The position numbers were made by a program, and so were the translations under genes. Shown here one piece after another: positions 18,598 through 30,986 of a DNA stretch of 64,000 bases (within the stretch, counting starts at the first letter, position 1; every line of letters starts with the position of its first letter). Location: positions 244,665 through 308,664 of the forward strand of contig NZ_PYSV01000002.1 of assembly GCF_003028415.1 (NCBI RefSeq), in the 5' to 3' direction. Under the pieces are notes generated by a model. It ran no database searches, was not told the DNA's origin, and saw only the letters and a program-made list of their open reading frames with translations. The stretch comes from Deinococcus arcticus (GTDB lineage: Bacteria > Deinococcota > Deinococci > Deinococcales > Deinococcaceae).

Positions 18598-20250
18598 TCA
18601 GGCGGGGGCGCCCAGCAGTTCGCGGGCGTGCTCGAGCGCCGCTTCACTGGTGTTGCCGCTGAGCATCCGCGCAATTTCTTCGAGGCGTTCTTGAACGTCC
18701 AGCAGGCGCACGCGGCTGACAGTGCGCCCGGCCTCCACACTCTTTTCCACCTTGTAGTGGTGATGGGCCTGGGCGGCAATCTGCGCGAGGTGGGTGACCA
18801 CCAGCACCTGCCGCGACCCTGCCAGGGTGCGCAACTGTGCGGCCACGGCGTGTGCGGCGCTGCCACCAATCCCGGCGTCCACCTCGTCGAACACCACGGC
18901 GGGGGTATCGGCCCCCAGCACCGTGCTGATGGCCAGCATCACGCGTGACAGCTCGCCCCCCGAGGCCACGTCTGCCAGCGGCGCCAGCGCCTCGCCGGGG
19001 TTGGCGGTGAAGTGCAGCGCCACGTCGCTCAGGCCGTAGGCCGCCGGCTCGGCCAGCGCCGAACACTGAAATTCCAGCCGGGCGTGCGGCATGCCCAGTT
19101 GCCGGATCACCGCCAGCAGCGCCTGGGCCAGCGGGGGGGCGTGCGCCCGGCGGGCGTGGTCCAGGGCTTCCCCGGCCCGGTCCAGAGCGGCGTGCAGGCG
19201 CGCCACCTCGTCGTCCAGGGTGCCGGCGTCCTGCTCGTCGCGCTGCAGGGCGGCCAGTTCCCCTTCCACCTGCGCCTGAAAGGCCACCACATCGTCCAGG
19301 GTGGGGCCGTACTTGGCGCGCAGCTTGCCCAGCACGCCCAGGCGCGTTTCCACGCGGGCCAGCTCCTCGGGATCGGGGGCCTGATCCTCGGCCACGCCGC
19401 GCAGTTCGCCCACCACGGCCTGAATGCTGTCCAGGGCTTCTTTCAGTTCACGCTGCAGCTGCGCGCTGGTGTCGTCGTAGCGCGCGCTGGTGTTCAGGGC
19501 GCGGGCGGCCTCATTCAAAAAGCCCAGGGCGTTCTCTTCACCGTCGCTGAGCAGGTTCAGGGCGGCGGCAGCACTCTGGGCAATGGTGTCCAGGTTCGCC
19601 AGCCGGGTCAGGTCGGCCTGCAGGGGCTCTTCCTCGCCGGGCTGCGGGGCCACCTCGGCAATTTCCCGGGCCTGAAAGCCCAGCAGGTCCAGCTGCCGAG
19701 CCCGCTCTCGCTCGCTGGCGCGCAGGGCGTCCAGGCGCGCGCGGGCCTCGGTCCAGGCACGCCACGCTCCGGCGTAGGCGGCCGTTTCCCCGGGCAGCTG
19801 CCGGTCCAGCAGGGCGCGCTGATTGGCCGGGGTCAGCAGGCTCACCGCGCTGTGCTGCCAGTGGATGGTCAGGCGCCGGGCGGCCCAGTCCTGCAACTCG
19901 CGCAGGCTGACCACCTCGCCGTCCAGCCGGGCGGTGCTGCGGCCCTGGGTGGTCACGCGGCGGCTGGCCACATCGTCGGCCCAGAAGCCGGTCACCAGCA
20001 GGTCGGTCTCGCCGCTGCGAATCAGGTCGGTGTTGGCGCGCGAGCCCAGCAGCAGGCCCAGGGCGTCCACGATGATGCTCTTGCCCGCGCCGGTTTCGCC
20101 GGTAAAGACACTCAGGCCTGCGCCGAAGTCCAGGCTCAGCGCCTCGATGGTTGCCAGGCGCCGGACCTCCAGTCGGGTCAGGGGTGGGCCGGCCGGGGGC
20201 GCGGGGGCCACGGCGGGTGAATCTGCTGCGCGGCGGGCCTTACGGGTCAC
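18598..20250 (-). CDS. recN: DNA repair protein RecN
   Basis: SMC-like ATPase acting early in double-strand-break repair, important in Deinococcus. The 550-residue product has Walker A GETGAGKS at residues 51-58, a long central coiled-coil region (about 160-370), an ABC signature LASVASGGELSRVML-type segment (DVASGGELSRVMLAIS) near 445, and Walker B AVVFDEVDAGIGG near 472. The GTG at 20250 is chosen because TAGACT lies 7 nt upstream; open frame beyond that lacks family similarity. Confidence 0.95.
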   Translation of the reverse strand: MTRKARRAADSPAVAPAPPAGPPLTRLEVRRLATIEALSLDFGAGLSVFTGETGAGKSIIVDALGLLLGSRANTDLIRSGETDLLVTGFWADDVASRRVTTQGRSTARLDGEVVSLRELQDWAARRLTIHWQHSAVSLLTPANQRALLDRQLPGETAAYAGAWRAWTEARARLDALRASERERARQLDLLGFQAREIAEVAPQPGEEEPLQADLTRLANLDTIAQSAAAALNLLSDGEENALGFLNEAARALNTSARYDDTSAQLQRELKEALDSIQAVVGELRGVAEDQAPDPEELARVETRLGVLGKLRAKYGPTLDDVVAFQAQVEGELAALQRDEQDAGTLDDEVARLHAALDRAGEALDHARRAHAPPLAQALLAVIRQLGMPHARLEFQCSALAEPAAYGLSDVALHFTANPGEALAPLADVASGGELSRVMLAISTVLGADTPAVVFDEVDAGIGGSAAHAVAAQLRTLAGSRQVLVVTHLAQIAAQAHHHYKVEKSVEAGRTVSRVRLLDVQERLEEIARMLSGNTSEAALEHARELLGAPA

Positions 20251-20257
20251 GCCCCCG

Positions 20258-20263
20258 AGTCTA
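20258..20263 (-). promoter_or_regulatory. Leaderless-type -10 box of recN
   Basis: TAGACT on the minus strand, 7 nt before the GTG at 20250. No RDRM-like palindrome is visible near it. Confidence 0.5.
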
Positions 20264-20466
20264 CCCCGGGGACCGCTGCCCCGAATGCGACGCGGTTTCC
20301 ACCTGGACCGGCCCAGGCGGGGCGCGGCCAAACATGAAATTGCCGTTACAGTCTCCCCACGTTCTGGGGTGCTCCGGTTGGCCACAATAACGGCCGTGGG
20401 TGGCGTGCCCCCGGCCCATCTGGGGTGCGGTGGGCCGCAGACGCCACCGTCCATAAGGAGAGAGCC

Positions 20467-21630
20467 ATGACCAATGAATCCACGGGCGGCGTGAGCAAGC
20501 GCAGCCTGCTGCTGCTGGGGGGCCTGGCTGCCCTGGCCCTGAACAAAGACACCCGCCGCGCCCTGGTGCACGGCAGCCGCTCAGCCTGGAGCGGCACCCA
20601 GGAGACGGTGACAGGCACCTTGACCCCGGCCCTGCTGGGCGCCGCGCACTCGGCCAGGGAAGTGGCGGTGCACACCGCCTCCTCCCTGCGTGAAGAGGGT
20701 GTCCCCAGGGCCGGCGCCCTGCTGAGTCAGGTCGCGCATGTGGCCGGGGAGATCGTGGGCCAGGCCCAGGAACGCGCCCTGCACCTGGCGGGCGAGGCCG
20801 GACAGGCGACCGCCCATGTGGCCGCGCGGGGTGGCGAGCGCGCCAAGCAGGCGCTGCAGGTGGCGCAGGTGGGCGTGGGCCATACCGTGGCCGATGCCCA
20901 GGGCGCCGGCCGTGAACTGCTGGCCAGCGTACATGACCGCGTGGGCCACGTCCTGCATGAGGCCGCCGACGGCCATGAGGCCCGCAAGCGCCGTGCTGAG
21001 CGCACCCTGCGCCAGGCCCGCCGCGAAGCGACGCGCGAACTGCAGAGCGGCAAGAAGGTGCTGGGGGCTCACCAGCTGGAAAAGGCGGTCGCCAAGCGCG
21101 TGGCCCCACTGGAAAAACAGCTGACGCGCGAGCTGCGCCTGCTGGACAAGCAGCGCCAGCGTGCCCGCCGCGATGACAGACGCGGCGGTGGGGTGGGCGG
21201 CGGCGTGACGGCCCTGCTGTTGCTGGGCACCGGCGCGGTGGTGCTGGCCCGTGTGCCTGCCGCCCGTCAGGGCATTCTGAACGCCGTGGAGGGCCACAGC
21301 CCCGAGGCGGCGCAGTCACTGCGGCAGGCAGGCCGCAACGCCCGCAACCTGATCGGCACGATGTGGCTGGAGCGCATTGAGGAAGACAAGGCCACCCCGG
21401 CCCCCGGTGCGGCGCGCCCCACCCAGGCGGCCACCACGGGCGGCACCTGGGGCGGCGCCGTGGCCCCGGATTCGCCCGCTGCTGCCAGGACCACCGCCGA
21501 GACGGACAAGGCCGAGGCCAAAGCCAGCGAAGCCAAAGCCACTGACGCCAACGCCGAGGCCGCCAAAGCCAAGAGTGACACCCCCAAAGCGGATGCCAAG
21601 GGTGGCAAGCCCGCCACTCCGGCCCACTGA
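20467..21630 (+). CDS. Ala-rich amphipathic-helix membrane-anchored protein
   Basis: A 387-residue protein of unknown function. It opens with a hydrophobic segment (SLLLLGGLAALALN, residues 14-27), then a long amphipathic helical region rich in Ala, Gly, His and Gln (about 30-170). A basic region follows (EARKRRAERTLRQARREATREL; DKQRQRARRDDRRG), then a second membrane segment (VTALLLLGTGAVVLARV, about 243-259). The tail is built of short Ala/Lys/Glu/Asp repeats (KAEAKASEAKATDANAEAAK). The pattern recalls LEA/apolipoprotein-like or YtxH-like proteins, but I cannot assign it. AAGGAG precedes the ATG at 20467. It is divergent from recN. Confidence 0.75.
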   Translation: MTNESTGGVSKRSLLLLGGLAALALNKDTRRALVHGSRSAWSGTQETVTGTLTPALLGAAHSAREVAVHTASSLREEGVPRAGALLSQVAHVAGEIVGQAQERALHLAGEAGQATAHVAARGGERAKQALQVAQVGVGHTVADAQGAGRELLASVHDRVGHVLHEAADGHEARKRRAERTLRQARREATRELQSGKKVLGAHQLEKAVAKRVAPLEKQLTRELRLLDKQRQRARRDDRRGGGVGGGVTALLLLGTGAVVLARVPAARQGILNAVEGHSPEAAQSLRQAGRNARNLIGTMWLERIEEDKATPAPGAARPTQAATTGGTWGGAVAPDSPAAARTTAETDKAEAKASEAKATDANAEAAKAKSDTPKADAKGGKPATPAH

Positions 21631-21646
21631 GGCCACAGCGCCCCCT

Positions 21647-21676
21647 AGCCTCCTGATTCGTCGGGAGGCTTTTTTG
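21647..21676 (+). terminator. Intrinsic terminator
   Basis: AGCCTCC pairs with GGAGGCT (10-nt loop) and is followed by a T run, 17 nt after the stop codon at 21630. Confidence 0.85.
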
Positions 21677-22061
21677 TGGCTGGCTGTAGCCCTCAGGCTT
21701 GCTCAGGGAGGCAGCGCCATCCCTGCTCGGTTCGTCATCTTTCCTCTCTGAGGCATCAGGACGACCAAATCCGTCGCCCGCACCCCGTTCACCGTCCCGT
21801 ATCCCTGGCCGGCGACCTGTCATCTGTCGAACGAACGCTTGTTTGGCGTGGCGAACAGGCAAGATAGAGGCCACAGCCCATTCACATGGCAGGTTGTCTG
21901 CGGACCCCAGACGGGAGGGGCTGTTGTTTCCGGAGGCGTGACACCACTAAAGTTGGCGTGGAACCGTTTCCTGGGCGACAATTCTGGGGTCATTCCGTAC
22001 ACGAACCCTGTTCGTTCTTCCCGCTGCTACCCTGGCAGTGTTCCCACCTCCGGAGGTTTCC
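21677..22061. other. Long pckA upstream region
   Basis: 385 bp without a supportable gene. Candidate promoter pieces near the end are TTGGCG/GACAAT (18-nt gap, around 21953-21982) and TACCCT at 22028-22033. GGAGG at 22052-22056 is the pckA ribosome binding site. The length suggests regulation, but no operator palindrome is clear. Confidence 0.45.
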
Positions 22062-23645
<1,584 letters not shown>

Positions 23646-23660
23646 GGACGAGAGAAGGAG

Positions 23661-23692
23661 GCGCCCGCAGAGCTGCTGCGGGCGCTTCTTTT
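23661..23692 (+). terminator. Intrinsic terminator of pckA
   Basis: GCGCCCGCAG pairs with CTGCGGGCGC around a 5-nt loop, followed by TTCTTTT; it starts 15 nt after the stop. Confidence 0.9.
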
Positions 23693-23930
23693 GCCGGGCG
23701 CACACCAAGGAGCACATGCAGCCTGGGCGCGCCGTTTGGCCTGCTGTGGGCGGCCGTCCGTTCCTTTGGCGCCTTGTCCTGTTCCGGGTTGCGTCTCTTC
23801 ACGCCCGGAAGCCCGGCTCTTCCTCGATTTGCCCGGCGTTCGTCGTGGATACAAGCGGTGGATTCCCTGAGCAAGCCACAGCAGGCCAATTCCGCCCCCT
23901 TGCTCGCCTCCTGTTTCAGCCAGAAGACAT
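23693..23930. other. Gap between convergent pckA and malG terminators
   Basis: About 240 bp with no gene, repeat or promoter that I can support. Confidence 0.5.
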
Positions 23931-23960
23931 GGCGCGCGCTGGCGGTGGCCAGCGCGCGCC
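23931..23960 (-). terminator. 13-bp perfect hairpin after malG
   Basis: GGCGCGCGCTGGC pairs with GCCAGCGCGCGCC around a 4-nt loop, 15 nt beyond the malG stop on the minus strand. The tail is only weakly T-rich. Confidence 0.65.
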
Positions 23961-23975
23961 GTCCCGTATGCTTCT

Positions 23976-25348
23976 TTACTCTTTCACACCGCCGGCCACA
24001 GCGCCGCCCACGAAGAAATTCTGGAAGGCGTAGAACAGCGCGATGATCGGCAGGGCGCCCAGGGTGGCCGCCGCCGCGAACACGCCCCATTTGGTGCTGA
24101 ACTGCCCGGTGGTAAAGGAGCGCAGCATCACGCCCACCGTCCACTGCTCCACGCCGGTGAGCAGCACATTGGCCAGAATGAACTCGGCATAGGTGCCGAT
24201 GAACTGGTTCAGGAAGATGAACACCATCATCCCGCCCGAGAGGGGCAGGACCACGCGCAGGAAGGTCTGCCAGCGGGTGGCGCCGTCCACCATCGCGGCT
24301 TCTTCCAGCGATTCGGGCAGGCTTTCCACGTAGCCCTTGAAAATCCAGGTGTTAAAGGCGATGGCGCCGCCCGAGTACGCCAGGATCAGGCCGGTGAAGG
24401 TGTTGGCCAGCCCCAGGTCGGTGAGCATCTTGTACACCGCCACCAGCGCCAGGAACACGGGGAACATCTGGATAAAGATGAAAAACAGCAGCGTCTGGAA
24501 GCGGCCGGCGAAGCGCAGCCGGGCCATGGCGTAACCGGCAGTGGTGGACAGGATGATGGCCAGAAGGCCGGTAATCCCCGACACCAGCAGCGTGTTACGC
24601 ACCGAGAGCACGAATTTGCTCTCGTTGGTCTCGCCCGTGAACTGCGCCGGGGTCATGAACACCACGATCAGGGCCAGGGCGCCCAGCAGCAGCCAGCCGG
24701 CCCAGCGCATGGGCGTGCGCAGGCCCTCGGGGCGGCCCGACAGCTTGCCCACACCTTTCATAAGCAGCAGCGCGGCCCCAGCAGCGCCGCCCAGGACCGC
24801 CAGCACCAGTTGCCACAGCGGCACGGTGAAGCCTTCAAACAGCTTGGCGAAGTTTTCGTAGCTCAGCACCTGCAGGTTGGGCAGCAGGCCGGAGCGGTAC
24901 AGGATGTTGGGGTTGCTGAAGTCCGGGAAGGCAAACAGGCTGTTGCGCGGATCGAACGCCGCGATCAGCACGTACAGCAGCGGGTAGATGGCCACCAGCA
25001 CCACCAGAATCAGAAACAGGTGGGTCAGCTGCGTGCCCAGCACCGCCCAGTAACTGATGCGCCGCCCGGTACGCACCATCCCCAGGCGCTGCCCCAGGAA
25101 GCTGGTCAGGGCCAGCAGACCAGCTGCGCCCAGCAGGAAGGCCAGGAAACGCACCCAGCCGTGTTCCACGAAATAAATAGAAAAGCTTTTCTGCTTGCCC
25201 TGCAGGCTGTCCACCAGCACAGAACCCAGGTAGCCCAGGCCCAGCACAATGGCGGCCAGCACCAGCCACGGCAGCGCGCGGCGCAGCGGCCCGGGTTCGC
25301 GGTGAACATAGCCGCCCGGGGGCAGCGAGGACGGACCAGGCACAGAGG

Positions 25349-25352
<4 letters not shown>
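23976..25352 (-). CDS. malG: Maltose/maltodextrin ABC permease, MalG-type
   Basis: Inner-membrane permease of a carbohydrate ABC importer. The 458-residue product has an N-terminal extension with two extra membrane segments (about 25-100) before the MalG core, and at least six further helices. The EAA loop that contacts the ATPase reads [22 protein letters not shown] near residue 345. It overlaps malF by four bases. No ATPase gene adjoins the operon, so a shared MalK/MsmX-type subunit elsewhere must serve it. Confidence 0.92.
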
Positions 25353-26755
<1,403 letters not shown>

Positions 26756-27110
26756 GAACGGTGGAGACCTCCCTGGCACATGGCCGGCAGAAAAGGCGCA
26801 GTGAACACAAAGGCAGCGGACGCTGAGAGAGAAGTGTGCTCTACCCTACCCCAATGGCTGTGGGGGCGGCGGACTTATCCAGATGCCCGCTGCTGAGGAG
26901 GCGCCGGCGCGGCTCTGGGGCATGAAGGAGCAGGGCCAATCAGGCCCCTGCAGGGGCGGAGCAGCACCCTCAAGCCGTCCAGGCCGGCACCCTCAGCAGT
27001 GGGCGGCAGCGGCCTGGGCCCACAGCAAAACGTCCAGAACCGGCGGAACTGCTGCCGCTTCTGGACGAACAGGGGAACGCGCCTGAACCTGCGCACGTTC
27101 CCCGAAGCCC
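26756..27110. other. malE-malF intergenic region
   Basis: 355 bp on the transcribed strand of the mal operon. It holds the post-malE hairpin (27027-27067) and the malF ribosome binding site, and no ORF I can support. Confidence 0.5.
27027..27067 (-). terminator. Attenuating hairpin between malE and malF
   Basis: CGTCCAGAA (27031-27039) pairs with TTCTGGACG (27059-27067), with partial GC pairing inside. On the minus strand it is followed by TTTT. It would stabilise or partly terminate the mRNA after malE, giving more binding protein than permease. Confidence 0.65.
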
Positions 27111-28292
27111 TTACTTGATGGCGCCGTTGATTTCCTGCACAGCCTTGTCCAGGATCTGCGCGTAGTTCTGGTTGGCCTTCTGCACGCTCTGGGCAATGGC
27201 GCTGCTCCAGGGGCTCCACACCGCGCCCATCTGGGGCACGTTGGGCATAGGGGTGCCGGCGCTGATGGCGCGGCCAAAGCCCACCACCACGGGGTCGCTC
27301 TTGAGCTTGGTGCGGGCCGAGAGGCTCACGGGGATACGGCCGCCGGCCTTGTTAAAGGCCACCTGCGCGTCGCTGGACGAAATCTGCTTGGCAAACTGCG
27401 CGGCCACCGACTTCTGCTTGCTGTAAGCGTTCATCAGGGTGCCCTGCACGCCCACGAAGGGGCTCCACTTGCCGCTGGCGCCAGGAGGGGTGGGGAAGTT
27501 CATGATGCCGTAGTCAATGCCGGCCTTCTTGATGTCGCCCATGTCCCAGGGCCCGGTCAGCAGCATCGCCAGGCGGCCATCCACGAACGCGCTCTTGGCG
27601 GCGCCGCCGTCCACACCCTCGGGCACGAGGTTGTACTTGTAGCGCAGATCGTTCAGGAAAGCGCTGGCCTTGTCGGCGCCCGCGTTGCCCAGGCCCACGT
27701 CCTTGACGTTCAGGGTGCCGCCGTTGTTCTTGAACACGTAGCCGCCGTACGCACTGATGATGCCGTACTGCATGTAGGCGTTGCTCAGGTCCGCGAGGTA
27801 GCCGAAGCGGCCGCTGCCGGTGTTCTTCTGGGCGGTGGCCAGGAACTGCGCCCAGGTGGTGGGAGCGTTGGGCACCAGCTTCTTGTTGTAAATGACGGCC
27901 ACGGCCTCGGCGAACATGGGAATGCCGAACAGCTTGCCCTGGTAAGTCATGGCGTTGATGGCGGTGCGGTCATAGTCCGTGCGGCTGGTCACGTACTTGT
28001 CCATGGGCTCAATCACGCCCGCCGCCGCCAGCTGGCCCAGACGGTCCTGGGGCAGGGTGGTCACAAGGTCCGGACCCTGGCCCTTGGGCGCACTCTGAAT
28101 CAGCTTGTCGGGAATCTGATCAAAGGGCACCGACACCAGGTTGACGGTGTGGCCCGTCTTGGCCTTGAACTGCGCGGCCTGGGCACGCAGCCAGGTCAGT
28201 TCGCCCTCGCCAAAGTGCGTCCACACCGTGATGGTGGCGGCGCCGGCTTGGCCCAGCAGGGCAAGAGACAGAAGAGTCAGGGCTTTTTTCAT
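27111..28292 (-). CDS. malE: Maltose/maltodextrin-binding protein
   Basis: Periplasmic solute receptor of the importer. The 393-residue product has a signal peptide (MKKALTLLSLALLGQAGA, cleaved near residue 18), then ATITVWTHFGEGELTWLRAQ as in maltose-binding proteins, and KLVPNAPTTWAQFLATAQK near 140. ATG at 28292 has AAGGAG 7 nt upstream. It is the first gene of malEFG and has a strong promoter 145 nt upstream. The mature N-terminus lacks cysteine, fitting a diderm envelope. Confidence 0.93.
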   Translation of the reverse strand: MKKALTLLSLALLGQAGAATITVWTHFGEGELTWLRAQAAQFKAKTGHTVNLVSVPFDQIPDKLIQSAPKGQGPDLVTTLPQDRLGQLAAAGVIEPMDKYVTSRTDYDRTAINAMTYQGKLFGIPMFAEAVAVIYNKKLVPNAPTTWAQFLATAQKNTGSGRFGYLADLSNAYMQYGIISAYGGYVFKNNGGTLNVKDVGLGNAGADKASAFLNDLRYKYNLVPEGVDGGAAKSAFVDGRLAMLLTGPWDMGDIKKAGIDYGIMNFPTPPGASGKWSPFVGVQGTLMNAYSKQKSVAAQFAKQISSSDAQVAFNKAGGRIPVSLSARTKLKSDPVVVGFGRAISAGTPMPNVPQMGAVWSPWSSAIAQSVQKANQNYAQILDKAVQEINGAIK

Positions 28293-28321
28293 AAGGCTCC
28301 TTGGATGGTGGGCGATTCGTA

Positions 28322-28334
28322 TGAACCGCTTCCA
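28322..28334 (+). promoter_or_regulatory. Operator-like 13-mer O1 in the malE leader
   Basis: TGAACCGCTTCCA, in the transcribed leader of malE. The core AACCGCTT resembles LacI-family half-site arrangements around a central CG. An exact inverted copy lies 255 bp away. Confidence 0.45.
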
Positions 28335-28436
28335 CTCGGGGTTGTGGGTCCACTGGCGTTCTGCAGCGGGCGGGGGTGCCCGGCCGAAGGCCAAGGCGAG
28401 CACCTCGGCAAGCTTGAATTCCGGTTGCTCATGAAC

Positions 28437-28465
28437 AGTATAGGCCGCGCGCCCCCACTTGACAA
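28437..28465 (-). promoter_or_regulatory. Sigma70-type promoter of malEFG
   Basis: On the minus strand TTGTCA is followed after exactly 17 nt by TATACT. The start site would be near 28430, leaving a leader of about 135 nt before the malE ATG. Confidence 0.8.
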
Positions 28466-28576
28466 TGACCTGAACTCTCCTATTTTTCACGTGTCAGTCA
28501 GTCTGCAGTCACCTTCACTCAATGTGGAACGGCTGCCCGGGTGGGGCAGATAGGGGCCAGCGCTGCACTGGCAGGA

Positions 28577-28589
28577 TGGAAGCGGTTCA
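28577..28589 (-). promoter_or_regulatory. Operator-like 13-mer O2 upstream of the malE promoter
   Basis: TGGAAGCGGTTCA on the plus strand, the exact reverse complement of the 28322 site. The two sites flank the malE promoter, an arrangement that would allow repression by DNA looping. Confidence 0.45.
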
Positions 28590-28713
28590 GCCTACTGTAG
28601 CCGATGAACGCGGGCGCCCGCCACCTGCCGCTCTAGGCACCTTCTGGCCGCCCGGTGGTGGGGCCACAGGGCCGCCGCTGGGGGGCGCAGGACACCTGCC
28701 CACGGGGCCCGCG

Positions 28714-28719
28714 TACACT
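28714..28719 (+). promoter_or_regulatory. Leaderless-type -10 box
   Basis: TACACT, 6 nt before the ATG at 28726; it fixes that start within a longer open frame. Confidence 0.5.
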
Positions 28720-28725
28720 GCCCGG

Positions 28726-30003
28726 ATGACCCAGACGCCTCCCCGTTCCCTTCGTGATCGCCCCGGCCCCCACAACCCGGCCCGCGAACTGGCGGTGCGC
28801 GTGCTGGTGCGGGTGCTGGGCGGCGAGACTTTCGCGGCGCCTGCGCTGGACGCCGCGCTTAACCAGGCCCGGCTGCCGGGGCGGGACGCCGGGCTGGCCA
28901 CCCACATCGTGTACGGCAGCCTGCGGCGCGTGCTGAGCCTGCAAGCCGCCCTCTCACCCCTGCTGCGCGGCCCCACCCACCCCAAAACGCGCGCCCTGCT
29001 GCTGGCCGGCGCCTTTGAAAAGCTGTATCTGGGCACCCCGGTGCACGCGGTGGTCAGCGACTACGTGAATCTGGCGCGCGCGGCCCGGCTGGCCCCCCCG
29101 GGGCTGGTGAACGCCGTGCTGCGCCGCGTGACCCTGGAGGGCGTGGACGTGACTCCCCCGGCCGAGCTGCCCGCGTGGCTGGCCGAACTGTACCGCCGCG
29201 CCTACGGCGAGGCCGCCGAGCGGGTGATGGCCGACCTGCTGACGCCGCAGCCCCTGTGGCTGAGTCTGTCGGATGAGGGCGTGCGGGCCCTGGAGCAGGA
29301 AGGCAGCGTGGTGGAGGCTGGCCCCCAGGGCGTGGACCGGGTGGGCCTGGAGCGCCCACTGCGCCAGACAGCGGCCTATGCGCGCGGGCAGGCCCAGCCC
29401 ATCAACCCGGCCAGCATGGCGTGTGTGGACGCCCTGGGCGACGTTGCCGGCGCGCGGGTGCTGGACCTGGCCGGGGGTGCGGGCGTGAAGGCCGCCATGC
29501 TGGCGACACGCGGCGCGAAGGTGACCAGCGTGGACCTCGTGGGCGCCAAGCACGAGGCCGCACGCGCCAACCTGCGCCGGCTGGGCCTGAAGGCCGACTT
29601 TCTGACCCACGACCTGACCGGGCCGCTGGCCGCAGAGCCCGCGCCCTTTGTGCTGCTGGACGCTCCCTGCACCGGCAGCGGCACCCTGCGCAGCCACCCG
29701 GAAATCAAGCTGCGCCTGACCCCGGAGGCGGTGGAAGCTATGGCGCAGTTGCAGGGCCAGATGCTGCCGCACGCTGCCGCGCTGGTGGCGCCCGGCGGCA
29801 CCCTGGTCTATTCGGTGTGTAGCGTGACCCCGCACGAGGGGCCAGAGGTGGTGGCACGCTTTCTGGAGGCCCAGCCGGACTTTGTGGCCGAGGCGGTGCC
29901 CGGCCTGGAGGTGCCCAGCGTGCCTGCCGGCCCCGGCGTGCTGACGGTGCCCGAAGGCGGCATAGACGGCTTCTTTATTGCCCGGCTGCAGCGGCAGGCG
30001 TAA
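28726..30003 (+). CDS. rsmB: 16S rRNA cytosine-C5 methyltransferase, RsmB-like
   Basis: Methylates cytosine in rRNA (C967 in E. coli) using SAM. The 425-residue product has the NusB-like RNA-binding domain (about residues 15-145) and a Rossmann methyltransferase. SAM motif I is [16 protein letters not shown] near 245, motif IV with the first cysteine is [13 protein letters not shown] near 309, and the catalytic cysteine is in [10 protein letters not shown] near 364. It is monocistronic and divergent from the mal operon. Confidence 0.92.
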   Translation: MTQTPPRSLRDRPGPHNPARELAVRVLVRVLGGETFAAPALDAALNQARLPGRDAGLATHIVYGSLRRVLSLQAALSPLLRGPTHPKTRALLLAGAFEKLYLGTPVHAVVSDYVNLARAARLAPPGLVNAVLRRVTLEGVDVTPPAELPAWLAELYRRAYGEAAERVMADLLTPQPLWLSLSDEGVRALEQEGSVVEAGPQGVDRVGLERPLRQTAAYARGQAQPINPASMACVDALGDVAGARVLDLAGGAGVKAAMLATRGAKVTSVDLVGAKHEAARANLRRLGLKADFLTHDLTGPLAAEPAPFVLLDAPCTGSGTLRSHPEIKLRLTPEAVEAMAQLQGQMLPHAAALVAPGGTLVYSVCSVTPHEGPEVVARFLEAQPDFVAEAVPGLEVPSVPAGPGVLTVPEGGIDGFFIARLQRQA

Positions 30004-30080
30004 GCACGACGGCCGGGCGGCCTTGTGGAGTGGTGGGCCCATTCGGCGCGGCCCTGCACGCCCAGGGGCAAAGGGCTCGG

Positions 30081-30923
30081 CTACCCCTCCTGCCAGCGCG
30101 GTTCCGGGGCGCCTGGCTCGTGCGCCTGCCCGGCCAGGGTGTCCAGCCAGCCCCGGTCCAGGGTCACCGCCCAGCACTCGCCCCAGGGCAGGGTGAACAG
30201 GCTGGCGCTCAGGGTGGCGCGGCGCCCGGGCTGGTCCAGGGTGGTCAGGGCCTGCCGCGCGCCGAACAGGGGCGGCTGCGCGCTCCAGCCCTGCTCAGCC
30301 GCCTGGGCCAGCCAGTGGGCGAAGGCGGCCCGCAGATCGCTGCCCGGGGCCAGCAGCAGCAGGACAGAACCTGGATCGCCCGACCAGCGCTGCCCCGGCG
30401 GAGGCGAGAGCCACAGGGTGCCGGGGACCTCGGGGTCCGGGTAGGGCACCCAGCGCAGGGGATGGGGGCCGTGTGGCCACAGCGCGTCAGGGAGCAGCGC
30501 GCGGTCTGCTTCTGCCCGGAACGCCTGGGCCCAGGGCGCAAAGCCCACCCCGCCCAGGCGCAGCGGGGGCAGGGCAGCCGCCAGGGCTGCCATCGTCGCG
30601 CGGTGGGCCAACCCGCGCGCGGTTTCGTCGGCTGGCAGCTCCAGCAGCACCGCCTCTTCCCCACCCCACCCGGCGCGGTACAGCCCCAGTGGGTTCACGC
30701 TGGGCGGCCACGCCACGCCCGACAGCCCCGCCGGCACATCCCCCACCCGTTTCATCCGCTGAGGATTGGGGGGAAAACTGGCCGGACGCCGCAGCACCGA
30801 CAGGGCAAAGCGCAGACGGCCCAGCCACGACCAGTGCAGGGGCCGACCCACAACGACCTCGCCCAGCGTGCTCCGCGCCGGGTCGCCGGGATACACGAAC
30901 GTCCACTCTCCCTTCTGGCCCAT
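30081..30923 (-). CDS. Hypothetical protein
   Basis: A 280-residue soluble protein (MGQKGEWTFVYPGDPARSTLG...) rich in Trp, Pro and Leu, with no signal peptide, membrane helix or motif I recognise. The ATG at 30923 is chosen over 30935 because TATGCT lies 7 nt before it. It is convergent with the rsmB-like gene and follows deoD by about 60 bp on the same strand. Confidence 0.7.
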   Translation of the reverse strand: MGQKGEWTFVYPGDPARSTLGEVVVGRPLHWSWLGRLRFALSVLRRPASFPPNPQRMKRVGDVPAGLSGVAWPPSVNPLGLYRAGWGGEEAVLLELPADETARGLAHRATMAALAAALPPLRLGGVGFAPWAQAFRAEADRALLPDALWPHGPHPLRWVPYPDPEVPGTLWLSPPPGQRWSGDPGSVLLLLAPGSDLRAAFAHWLAQAAEQGWSAQPPLFGARQALTTLDQPGRRATLSASLFTLPWGECWAVTLDRGWLDTLAGQAHEPGAPEPRWQEG

Positions 30924-30930
30924 ACGCCCC

Positions 30931-30936
30931 AGCATA
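30931..30936 (-). promoter_or_regulatory. Leaderless-type -10 box
   Basis: TATGCT on the minus strand, 7 nt before the ATG at 30923. Confidence 0.45.
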
Positions 30937-30986
30937 AAACCGGGCCCCAGCTGCACGTGGGGCCCGGCGGCAGCGCGCTGTGTGGC

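Larger units (their letters stand above)
28293..28725. other. Regulatory region upstream of malE
   Basis: 433 bp between divergent malE and the rsmB-like gene. It contains the malE promoter, two inverted copies of TGAACCGCTTCCA, an upstream AT-richer stretch around 28440-28500, and the -10 box of the rsmB-like gene. No additional gene is supported. Confidence 0.6.

Noticed and set aside
20261..21874. 537-codon open frame on the minus strand
   Set aside because: It is antisense to the amphipathic protein gene, has Pro/Arg/Ser-rich shadow composition, no start signal and no family resemblance.
21677..22061. Riboswitch upstream of pckA
   Set aside because: The region is long, but no conserved aptamer-like core or terminator/antiterminator pair was recognisable.
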